6,757 nt of DNA, taken from the NCBI GenBank assembly GCA_029859485.1, contig JAOUDB010000147.1, positions 1-6,757 on the forward strand, written 5' to 3'. Under the pieces are notes generated by a model that worked only from the letters and a program-made list of their open reading frames with translations, was not told where the DNA came from and did not search any database. Shown here in pieces: positions 1 through 5,602 of the stretch. The stretch is from Desulfuromonadales bacterium. GTDB lineage: Bacteria; Desulfobacterota; Desulfuromonadia; Desulfuromonadales; BM103. The position numbers and the translations under genes were made by a program. Numbering within the stretch: position 1 is the stretch's first letter; every line of letters begins with the position of its first letter.

Positions 1-282
1 TGCCACAACCGTCTCGCGGTCGGGCTTTGCTTTCAAATCTGGCAGAACTTTATAGCTGCGGATAACTTCAACGCCTCGGTCAGACAACTGGTTGGCAAGG
101 ACGTTTTCAAATTGTTCGCGTACGCTCTTCTCTTGAGCCCTGGCAATGACCAAGACTTTCTGCGGAGATTGAGTGTAAGTTTCTTCCTTCCAGACCTCCA
201 GCTTTTTGATAGGGGCACAGGAGGCCGTTAGCGTCAAAAGCAAAAGAACGAGACAAGCGCAGAAAAATTTGGGAGTGCTCAT
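1..282 (-). CDS. Putative lipoprotein, 3' end beyond the window (first 94 residues)
   Basis: The reading frame is open from an ATG at 282 to the window edge, so 94 N-terminal residues are visible and the C-terminus is missing. The start has a ribosome binding site (AAAGGA) 8 nt upstream. Residues 1-22 form a lipoprotein signal peptide: a short N-terminus with Lys5, a Leu-rich core (residues 11-18) and a lipobox ending T-A-S-C, with Cys22 as the lipidation site. Ala at +2 is compatible with outer-membrane sorting. The mature part shows a beta strand (QKVLVIA, about 41-47), an amphipathic helix (about 50-67) and a Gly-Val turn near 70-71. This matches the next lipoprotein upstream (365-1006) at roughly a quarter of positions over about 55 residues. 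I do not recognise the family and assign no function. The lipoprotein call is strong; the role is unknown. Confidence 0.8.
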   Translation of the reverse strand, partial: MSTPKFFCACLVLLLLTLTASCAPIKKLEVWKEETYTQSPQKVLVIARAQEKSVREQFENVLANQLSDRGVEVIRSYKVLPDLKAKPDRETVVA

Positions 283-315
283 GTTGTTGATCCTTTATTG
301 TTGAGGTATCAAGTG

Positions 316-344
316 ACTATAAACTCGTCTGCCACCAGCTTTAA
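316..344 (-). promoter_or_regulatory. Weak sigma-70-like promoter candidate between the two lipoproteins
   Basis: On the minus strand there is a good -10 (TATAGT, 316-321) and a poor -35 (TTAAAG, 339-344), spaced 17 nt. This would give a leader of about 27 nt for the gene starting at 282. The 82-bp gap could equally be a plain spacer within a two-gene transcript. No terminator hairpin with a T-run is visible in the gap. Confidence 0.2.
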
Positions 345-364
345 TCGACCGGCTTCAGAGGATG

Positions 365-1006
365 TCAGATAAGACCTTTTTGCTTAAGGTTCCTGACCAC
401 GGCGTCGACATGATCCTCTATCATCTTTATGACATCTATCTCTTTGACCGTTTCCAGTTGAGCTGACCAGATCCTCTCCTGGGTTTTCAGGTCATAGAGT
501 ACAGACTCGATCGTCAGGGTGGTGGTCCCGGGAGTCGTTGGCTGAACTTCCTTAACGCCAGTGCCTTGGTAGTAATAGGACCCCCAACTGTTGTACCAGG
601 GGTCTACATAGACAGGTGCCGCGACCGGGGCGACCTGGACAACCTGTATGCCTTTCCCCGAAGTGCCTTTATCTTTCCGTTTTCTGATCATTTTGGTTAG
701 CAGGACCGAGTCGCAGCCATTCGCTTCCATCTCCCTGATAATGCTTTCCCGGTTACTCTCCTGGCTTTTGGCAAGATCGTTATGACTGGAAATCGCCCGG
801 ACACCTTGCCCGGTCAGCTTGCGCTTAAAGGCTTCTTCGAAAAGCCTCCGGAAGTCCTCCTCCTTGGCGATGCCGACGAGATAGACATTCTCGACTTTAT
901 CTGAATAGCCTGGTTTAACCCAGGAGTTTTTCACCGTGGTGCTGGAACAGGCGGTCGTCAATAATCCAACAAGCGCGAGTAGCGTCAAGCGTTTTAAAAA
1001 AGTCAT
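365..1006 (-). CDS. Putative lipoprotein, paralogue of the downstream gene
   Basis: This is a 213-residue protein with an intact stop (TGA at 365-367). I chose the ATG at 1006 over the in-frame ATG at 1027. The 1006 start has a GGGAGAG ribosome binding site 9 nt upstream and begins directly with the signal peptide, whereas the 1027 start would add a charged 7-residue extension. Residues 1-20 are a lipoprotein signal: Lys5-Arg6, a hydrophobic core, then L-T-T-A-C with Cys20 lipidated and Ser at +2, which favours the outer membrane. The mature protein has a strand (about 39-46), a charged helix (47-65), a region rich in Val, Pro, Tyr and Trp (about 120-150) that may be a flexible or surface segment, and a C-terminal strand-turn-strand (LTIESVLYDLKTQERIWSAQ, 164-183) followed by an amphipathic helix. 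The LYDxKTxxxxWSA pattern recurs in uncharacterised bacterial lipoproteins in my experience, but no function is assigned. Confidence 0.85.
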   Translation of the reverse strand: MTFLKRLTLLALVGLLTTACSSTTVKNSWVKPGYSDKVENVYLVGIAKEEDFRRLFEEAFKRKLTGQGVRAISSHNDLAKSQESNRESIIREMEANGCDSVLLTKMIRKRKDKGTSGKGIQVVQVAPVAAPVYVDPWYNSWGSYYYQGTGVKEVQPTTPGTTTLTIESVLYDLKTQERIWSAQLETVKEIDVIKMIEDHVDAVVRNLKQKGLI

Positions 1007-1015
1007 TGTTGCTTT

Positions 1016-1022
1016 CTCTCCC
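1016..1022 (-). promoter_or_regulatory. Ribosome binding site deciding the lipoprotein start at 1006
   Basis: The minus-strand sequence GGGAGAG ends 9 nt before the ATG at 1006. It overlaps the coding sequence that the longer start at 1027 would need, so it supports the shorter protein with its signal peptide at the very N-terminus. Confidence 0.6.
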
Positions 1023-1033
1023 TCCATGAATGT

Positions 1034-1049
1034 TGCAATTGTTCAACCA
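1034..1049 (-). promoter_or_regulatory. Candidate sigma-54 (RpoN) promoter upstream of the lipoprotein genes
   Basis: The minus strand reads TGGTTGAACAATTGCA. It has the invariant GG and GC at the correct 10-nt separation and a perfect TTGCA -12 box. The -24 box keeps TGG but has TTG in place of the usual CAC. Transcription would begin near 1024, just ahead of the ribosome binding site at 1016-1022, which leaves a very short leader and excludes the ATG at 1027. The surrounding 1007-1172 spacer is AT-rich on this side. It also holds a short palindrome (GGACA-C-TGTCC, 1109-1119) and a 5-bp hairpin (CCTGA/TCAGG, 1084-1098) without a T-run. The match is by eye only. Confidence 0.3.
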
Positions 1050-1172
1050 TAACAAAATATTAGATCTTTTCCCACGTCATTATCCTGATGATTTCAGGAG
1101 AAAGCTATGGACACTGTCCCGCTCTTATGGGCAACAGGCAGATCCTGCGCACATGGGTACCAATCTGTCCTT

Positions 1173-2915
1173 TTATCCTCTCCTCCAGCGGCTGAAGATT
1201 TCTTCATAGCAGAAGTCGAAAACGGTACGCAGGATTCCCAGCCATCGGAAATTCACCGGATGATTTCTCCAGAACAGCTCTCTCTTGTCGCAAACCGTAG
1301 AGACGCTGAAGTCATGGATCTCACCGAGGAGCATGTCGCGTTCGGTCGGGTTCAGCACAGTTTGCTCGGTTCTTCCCTGCCTGAGTCGATCTTTGAGAGC
1401 TCGGGCCCGGTTAATCCGTTCCGCAACCTCCTGACCGCGGCCGCTCTCAATCCGGCCGTATTTAAGCTTTAAGCTGTTCAAGACTTCGGCAGCATCATAG
1501 GTCACATCAACCAGCTCTTCACGTGACATCCAGCGCGTCTCATAGTTCAAGATCTGCTCCCAGGAAGGCTGAACCAGGAGTTGCCGGTGTTCCTCAAGGG
1601 TTCGGGCGAACAAGCTGTAGCCGTAACGCTCAGGCTCTTCAAAGCACCTGCTGCCCGGATCGACAAAAGGCCCCATCGGCGAGATAAAGCAAGACAGCCG
1701 CGCATCTGAAGTCTGGAAAAGCTTTTCACAATAGTCGATGCTCCCCAGTACCGACGCTCTGGTTTGCTGTGACAACCCGATCATAAAGAACACGTCAATG
1801 CGATGGCAGCGCAGCCTCAAAGCTTCCCTGATAACAGCTTCCATTTCACTGTTTTTGTAGAAAACTTTTTCATCCTGAACCCCGCGAATCTGCTCATAGT
1901 TGCTTTCCGGGGAGAGCTCCAGACTCCAGTTTGCGACGTGATCATCGATCACTCGCAGGTAGCTGAGTGGCGGCATACCGAAAACCTCAAAGACGATCTC
2001 ATTTTTCACATGCGCAGACTTGAGACCTTTTAGAACCTGCAGAACATGCTCTTCTCCTGCCTGATGCAGATCACCAACCAGAAAGACCGGCCCTTTCGAA
2101 AAACGGCTTATGTCAAGAATGTTTTTAACCAGGTTCTGCGGGCTGCGGAAGGTCGGCGCATGCCTTATATTGATCAGCTCATTCGCTTGATGGGAGCCAC
2201 CGCAGGTGGCGCACTCGTGGGCACAGCCCTTGACGGTGAAGACCGCCGTAATCGGGTTCTGCCACCAACCATTAAAAGGCAGGACACTCTGCAGATCCCG
2301 ATAACGCAGCACCATCTTCATGATGCGCTGCGGTTTCAGGTCGGCATAATCGGCCGTTACCGGCAGAGGAGCTGGCGGATTGATCCGCACCTCATCAGCA
2401 AACTTCCACGTCAGGTTGGCGACATCGTCCAGTGCCTGGCCGCAACTTAACCGCGTCAGCAGGCTGAACAATTGCGGTTCTATGGCATCTCCCCTGAGCA
2501 CATAGTCGACCTGAGGCAACTCAATAAGCTCGCGATGAAAATAAGTCGCCGAGAGGCCCCCGAAGATCACCGGCACCTGCGGATGGCACTTTTTGACCAG
2601 CTTGGCGACCTCAATTGAACCATGTGCATGAGGCAACCAGTGCAGATCGATACCGATCGCCCGTGGCTTGAGGCGGGCAAGGAATTTAGCAACATCAAAC
2701 GCTGGATCATTCATCATTCTCAAGGCAAGGTTAACGATTCTCACCTTAAGACCGCGCGATTCAAGGTAGTCGGTCATAGTCAGAAAACCGAGGGGGTACA
2801 TTTCGAAGACGGGAGAGGAAGGGATCAGGTCGCTGATGGGCCCGTACATGATGGTTTTGCGCCTGAAGTCATAGACGCTCGGTGGATGCAGCAGAAGCAG
2901 ATCAATGGCAGACAT
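1173..2915 (-). CDS. B12-binding domain / radical SAM domain protein, function unassigned
   Basis: This is a 580-residue cytosolic protein starting at ATG 2915, preceded by GAGGG about 5 nt upstream. The N-terminal part (about 1-150) looks like a cobalamin-binding Rossmann-type domain: strand IDLLLLHPP (4-12), the PLGFLTMTDYLESRG segment (41-55), KVRIVNL, then PVIFGGLSATYF (115-126) and a VDYVLRGDA strand (136-144). The radical SAM domain follows. Its cluster motif is Cys231-x3-Cys235-x2-Cys238 (KGCAHECATCGG), which binds the 4Fe-4S cluster that cleaves S-adenosylmethionine. Later barrel elements include VFLVGDLH (277-284), WSLELSPES (330-338) and the RIDVFFMIGLS strand (372-382). A roughly 150-residue C-terminal region is Arg- and Glu-rich. 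The N-terminus resembles a Radical SAM/B12 family of unknown function that I recall as TIGR04190 (Ta0216-type), not verified. The domain lacks a classical DxHxxG at the expected place, as do many B12 radical SAM enzymes. It is divergent from the hydrogenase operon, and nothing in the sequence ties it functionally to its neighbours. Confidence 0.85.
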   Translation of the reverse strand: MSAIDLLLLHPPSVYDFRRKTIMYGPISDLIPSSPVFEMYPLGFLTMTDYLESRGLKVRIVNLALRMMNDPAFDVAKFLARLKPRAIGIDLHWLPHAHGSIEVAKLVKKCHPQVPVIFGGLSATYFHRELIELPQVDYVLRGDAIEPQLFSLLTRLSCGQALDDVANLTWKFADEVRINPPAPLPVTADYADLKPQRIMKMVLRYRDLQSVLPFNGWWQNPITAVFTVKGCAHECATCGGSHQANELINIRHAPTFRSPQNLVKNILDISRFSKGPVFLVGDLHQAGEEHVLQVLKGLKSAHVKNEIVFEVFGMPPLSYLRVIDDHVANWSLELSPESNYEQIRGVQDEKVFYKNSEMEAVIREALRLRCHRIDVFFMIGLSQQTRASVLGSIDYCEKLFQTSDARLSCFISPMGPFVDPGSRCFEEPERYGYSLFARTLEEHRQLLVQPSWEQILNYETRWMSREELVDVTYDAAEVLNSLKLKYGRIESGRGQEVAERINRARALKDRLRQGRTEQTVLNPTERDMLLGEIHDFSVSTVCDKRELFWRNHPVNFRWLGILRTVFDFCYEEIFSRWRRG

Positions 2916-2989
2916 GTCACCCTCGGCTTTCAGTTTTCGCGGAGCCTTCCGGACAATTAGCCTTCTCCCATATACTATAGCGCTTTATG

Positions 2990-3002
2990 CGGGATTTTCC
3001 CG
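2990..3002. repeat. Short perfect inverted repeat, possible operator
   Basis: CGGGA and TCCCG are exact reverse complements separated by TTT. The repeat sits between the AT-rich -10 core and the start of the hydrogenase operon, where a repressor or activator site would be expected. Five-base arms can occur by chance. Confidence 0.25.
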
Positions 3003-3006
3003 GCTA

Positions 3007-3020
3007 TTGATTCACACAAA
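3007..3020 (+). promoter_or_regulatory. FNR/CRP-family-like site upstream of hydB (weak)
   Basis: TTGAT-TCAC-ACAAA matches the FNR consensus TTGAT-N4-ATCAA at 8 of 10 defined positions, with the left half perfect. It is centred about 62 bp before the hydB start codon. An anaerobic regulator would make sense for a hydrogenase, but no well-placed -10 follows it, so this is only a suggestion. Confidence 0.2.
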
Positions 3021-3075
3021 CCTCTGGAGATTGCCGAGTTAAGGAAGAGTGGTACAATGAGCTTAGAGGTTTCTC

Positions 3076-4038
3076 ATGGTCGAAGCTCTCTTACCAAGCT
3101 ACCATCTGAGGCAGTCCTCCCACGATACCCTTGCGGACGCCATCACCAAAGGTTCGACTTTCGCTCCACAAGTCGATGCCGAGGGCTTCTGCCGCCTGCA
3201 ACCACTCTCGGCAGGAGATCTGCCAGGCCAGGCCCTCTCCTCCTTTGTCCCCTTGAAAAAAATGTTTTTACCGCCCCGGGAAAAGCTGTGGTCTTTTCAA
3301 TCGGGACAATTCAGCGAGCTTGAGCAACCGGAACCTTTTGCAGTTGTCGGTGTGCCTCTTTGCGACTTGCAGGCACTTTGGTACCTGGATCAGGTCTTTG
3401 CTGAAGATCTTCCTTACCAAAAACGACGAGCCCGATCCCTGGTGGTGGCCATGCCCTGCGAGCCCACGCCGGACTGTCGCTGCGATCCTCAGTTGATGCC
3501 GGTTGCCGGCGATCTGTTTCTGGAGCAAAAATGCGCCTGGGCCCTTTCCCCTGCAGGCGACTCTCTCTTGCGGTCCTGCGGCGCCGGCGGCGCTGAGGAC
3601 CAACCCCTGCCATGGCCTACGGCTAGCCCTGAAAGACGGCCACAGCTGACGGAAGAGCAACTCCGTAGCTCTGCTGATGCCGCAATCTGGGCAGAAGCGG
3701 CACAAAGCTGTCTGGCCTGCGGGGCCTGTTCGGTTGTCTGTCCAACCTGCTACTGCTTTGACCTGCTTGATGAGACCGCGACAGACGGATCAGTGACCAG
3801 GGGCCGCCTCTGGGACAACTGTTTTTTCGCCGAGCATGCCAAGGTTGCCGGCGGTCACGATTTCAGGCCCGGTCGTGCAAACCGACTGCATTTTCGTATG
3901 GAGCACAAGTTTTTCGGCTTCGGCGCGCTGCAGGGGCAGAACAGCTGCGTCGGCTGCGGTCGTTGCCGCAGGGTCTGCCCCGTCGATATCGACTTCGACC
4001 AGATCGCCGCGAAGCTGGGAGGAGAGGAGTTATCATGA
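3076..4038 (+). CDS. hydB: Group 3b NiFe hydrogenase (sulfhydrogenase) beta subunit, ferredoxin-like iron-sulfur protein
   Basis: This 320-residue cytosolic electron-transfer subunit is related to HydB of archaeal sulfhydrogenase and to AsrA of anaerobic sulfite reductase. It should relay electrons between the flavin of the gamma subunit and the small subunit. The ATG at 3076 follows AGAGG by 6 nt. The N-terminal domain (1-170) carries family landmarks: KKMFLPPREKLWSF (61-74), a GVPLCDLQAL segment (92-101, where GVRPCDxxAL is usual) and a Cys128-x5-Cys134-x-Cys136 group. Two 4Fe-4S motifs follow: Cys212-x2-Cys215-x2-Cys218-x3-Cys222, and Cys291-x2-Cys294-x2-Cys297-x3-Cys301-Pro near the C-terminus. 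Cys225 and Cys227 lie just after the first motif. The stop codon overlaps the next start as ATGA. The protein is shorter than the archaeal homologues as I remember them. AsrA is the main alternative identity, but the hydrogenase subunits downstream settle it. Confidence 0.88.
   Translation: MVEALLPSYHLRQSSHDTLADAITKGSTFAPQVDAEGFCRLQPLSAGDLPGQALSSFVPLKKMFLPPREKLWSFQSGQFSELEQPEPFAVVGVPLCDLQALWYLDQVFAEDLPYQKRRARSLVVAMPCEPTPDCRCDPQLMPVAGDLFLEQKCAWALSPAGDSLLRSCGAGGAEDQPLPWPTASPERRPQLTEEQLRSSADAAIWAEAAQSCLACGACSVVCPTCYCFDLLDETATDGSVTRGRLWDNCFFAEHAKVAGGHDFRPGRANRLHFRMEHKFFGFGALQGQNSCVGCGRCRRVCPVDIDFDQIAAKLGGEELS
4025..4029 (+). promoter_or_regulatory. Ribosome binding site deciding the hydG start at 4035
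   Basis: AGGAG lies 5 nt before the ATG at 4035, inside the last codons of hydB. An in-frame ATG at 3963 would extend the protein by 24 Arg-rich residues that overlap hydB's second iron-sulfur motif in another frame. The 4035 start gives a normal family N-terminus and an ATGA overlap, so it is preferred. Confidence 0.7.
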
Positions 4039-4862
4039 CAGACGCTTTGCTTCCGGTTGCCGCCGTGCTGCATGAGATTGTGCCAATGGTGACTGACAAC
4101 CACCTCTTCTCCTTCCTTCCCGAACAGCCGATGGCCCTTGCCCCGGGGCAGTTTGTCGAGATCACTCTTACGGGAATCGGCAGCTTTCCCGTCTCTTCAT
4201 GCGCTCAGGTTCGCAATGGACTGATCACCTCCTGCATCCGCCGGGCGGGACGTGTCACAGAGGCTCTCTACCACCTTGAGGAGGGAGATGTTGTTGGTTT
4301 GCGCGGGCCCTTTGGCATGGGCTTCCAGCTGGAACTGTTCAGAGACCAGGATGCCCTGCTGATTGCCGGCGGGCTCGGTATGGCGCCCCTGAGGGCCTTG
4401 CTGCACGCCTTGCTTGATGACCCTCACCGCACGGGCAGGATCATCGTGCTCTATGGCTCACGGCAACCGGAGATGCTGCTCTTTCGCGACGAGCTGGTTA
4501 AGCTGTCGCTGGAACAACAGATAGAGCTTCGCTTCTCGGTTGATTTTGCCGAGGAGTTGCCCAGCCTTGATGGCCGGGTTGTCTGCAAAATAGGCCTGGT
4601 CAACGAACTCCTTGCCGGCCTGACTTTTGCTCCACGTAAAACCGTCGCCGCGGTCTGCGGTCCACCGGCTCTTTACCACTGCATTCTTGAAGAATTGGCC
4701 TTGATCGGCATACCGCCGGCAAAGATCTTTGCGACTCTTGAGCGCCGCATGCGTTGCAGTGTCGGCGAGTGTTGCCATTGCGTGGTTGCCGGCCGTTACA
4801 TCTGCAAGGACGGTCCTGTTTTCAGCCTGGAGCAGCTTCGTAATATGACGGAGGCGATATGA
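4035..4862 (+). CDS. hydG: Group 3b NiFe hydrogenase gamma subunit, FAD/NAD(P)-binding oxidoreductase
   Basis: This is a 275-residue flavoprotein of the ferredoxin-NADP reductase superfamily (HydG, AsrB and dihydroorotate dehydrogenase electron-transfer subunit branch). It is the subunit that exchanges hydride with NAD(P)H and passes electrons on to the beta subunit. The FAD-binding barrel covers about residues 5-100, with PGQFVEITL (37-45), then FPVSS (51-55) where classical reductases have RxYS, and the GPFGMGF loop (91-97). The pyridine-nucleotide domain starts with LLIAGGLGMAPLRAL (108-122) and includes the CGPPALYH motif (208-215). A C-terminal 2Fe-2S motif, Cys241-x4-Cys246-x2-Cys249-x7-Cys257, is typical of this branch. 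Cys247 sits inside it where homologues I recall have Gly. Both ends overlap their neighbours by ATGA. NADP preference is known for the archaeal enzyme and is only inferred here. Confidence 0.88.
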   Translation: MTDALLPVAAVLHEIVPMVTDNHLFSFLPEQPMALAPGQFVEITLTGIGSFPVSSCAQVRNGLITSCIRRAGRVTEALYHLEEGDVVGLRGPFGMGFQLELFRDQDALLIAGGLGMAPLRALLHALLDDPHRTGRIIVLYGSRQPEMLLFRDELVKLSLEQQIELRFSVDFAEELPSLDGRVVCKIGLVNELLAGLTFAPRKTVAAVCGPPALYHCILEELALIGIPPAKIFATLERRMRCSVGECCHCVVAGRYICKDGPVFSLEQLRNMTEAI

Positions 4863-5602
4863 AACTGAAGCCGCCCATCAATCTGGCCTGGATCCGCTTT
4901 ACTTCCTGCAGTGGCTGTCAACTCATGTTGCTCAACTGTGAATCTTCCCTGGCAGAGCTTGCACGGATTGTTGCAATCCGCGATTTCCCACTGGCATCTT
5001 CGACCTTGGCCAAAAACGCAGAGATCGACATCGGTCTGGTGGAGGGCTCGATCACGACCTCCTCTGAACTCGAAAGGCTGTTGGCCTTCCGGCGCAAGGT
5101 GCATCTGCTGGTCGCCGTCGGGGCCTGCGCCCTGACCGCAGGCGTCAACAGCCTGGTTAGAAGCGAACGCCGTCAAGCCATGACAAAGGTCTACGCCGGG
5201 CAAGGTGACAACTGGAACACTTTTCCGCCGCAGCCCGTTGACCATTTTGTAAAAGTTGACGGCCGGATCCCCGGCTGTCCACCGGAACCAGGAGAACTCC
5301 TCAACAGTATCGGCACTCTCCTCAATGGCGGCTGGGCTGGACACCAGGTCATGCCGGTCTGCATGGAGTGCCGCATCAACGAAAACCCCTGCCTGCTGGA
5401 GAGGGATCGCGCCCCCTGCCTTGGCCCCATCACCCTCGCCGGCTGCAACGCCAGGTGCCCGAACCTGAGGGTGCCTTGCGAAGGATGCCGTGGTGTCGTC
5501 GCCGAGGCCAACCGCGACGAACTATGCCGACTGTTCCTGACGGCGGGCCTGACCGACCAGGAGATTAACCATCGCCTGGAACGCTTTGGAGAAACAACAT
5601 GA
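4859..5602 (+). CDS. hydD: Group 3b NiFe hydrogenase delta subunit (small subunit)
   Basis: This 247-residue cytosolic small subunit carries the iron-sulfur chain leading to the NiFe site. It starts at ATG 4859 with GGAGG 4 nt upstream, within the ATGA overlap. It has no twin-arginine signal peptide, which separates it from periplasmic uptake hydrogenases. The proximal 4Fe-4S cluster ligands are Cys17-x2-Cys20 (TSCSGCQ), Cys90 in VAVGACALTAG and Cys140 in IPGCPPEP. The C-terminal part holds Cys168, Cys171, Cys178 and Cys187, then Cys196, Cys200, Cys207 and Cys210. This is the pattern of two further clusters seen in cytoplasmic group 3 small subunits, with the landmark PCLGPITLAGCNARCP (186-201). 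The length is normal for the family. A group 3c (Mvh-type) small subunit would look similar, but the beta and gamma partners argue for 3b. Confidence 0.9.
   Translation: MKLKPPINLAWIRFTSCSGCQLMLLNCESSLAELARIVAIRDFPLASSTLAKNAEIDIGLVEGSITTSSELERLLAFRRKVHLLVAVGACALTAGVNSLVRSERRQAMTKVYAGQGDNWNTFPPQPVDHFVKVDGRIPGCPPEPGELLNSIGTLLNGGWAGHQVMPVCMECRINENPCLLERDRAPCLGPITLAGCNARCPNLRVPCEGCRGVVAEANRDELCRLFLTAGLTDQEINHRLERFGETT

Larger units (their letters stand above)
2916..3075. promoter_or_regulatory. Divergent intergenic region between the radical SAM gene and the hydrogenase operon
   Basis: These 160 bp must carry signals for both directions. An AT-rich core, TATACTATA (2971-2979), offers a -10 on each strand: TATACT on plus, TATAGT at 2974-2979 on minus. 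No good -35 sits at 16-18 nt from either, so activator dependence is possible. A perfect inverted repeat CGGGA-TTT-TCCCG lies at 2990-3002. An FNR-like half-match, TTGAT-N4-ACAAA, lies at 3007-3020. I found no sigma-54 signature with a proper -12 box. The region's role follows from gene orientation; the individual elements are weak. Confidence 0.5.

Noticed and set aside
1084..1098. CCTGA/TCAGG hairpin considered as terminator for the radical SAM gene
   Set aside because: The stem is only 5 bp and no T-run follows on the minus strand.
1107..1472. Plus-strand open frame of 121 codons overlapping the end of the radical SAM gene
   Set aside because: It is mostly antisense to the radical SAM C-terminus, shows no recognisable domain and has a composition typical of a shadow frame.
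2046..2960. Plus-strand open frames of 112-134 codons opposite the radical SAM gene
   Set aside because: They lie antisense to well-conserved radical SAM and B12-domain sequence and have no motif of their own.
2990..3005. GG-N10-GC spacing at the inverted repeat considered as a sigma-54 promoter for hydB
   Set aside because: The -12 box would read CGGC rather than TTGC and the -24 box lacks TGGCAC, so only the spacing fits.
3057..3323. 88-codon frame starting 19 nt before hydB, with a plausible AAGGAAG ribosome binding site
   Set aside because: Its product is Arg- and Pro-rich without a domain and overlaps the family-like N-terminus of hydB. The hydB start at 3076 has its own ribosome binding site. 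A short coupling role cannot be excluded but is unsupported.
3268..3705. 145-codon minus-strand frame inside hydB
   Set aside because: It is antisense to the clearly coding hydB frame. Its Arg/Gly-rich product is typical of a shadow of GC-rich coding sequence.
4796..5344. 182-codon minus-strand frame across hydG/hydD
   Set aside because: It is antisense to two confidently assigned hydrogenase subunits, with no recognisable motif and no ribosome binding site that stands out.
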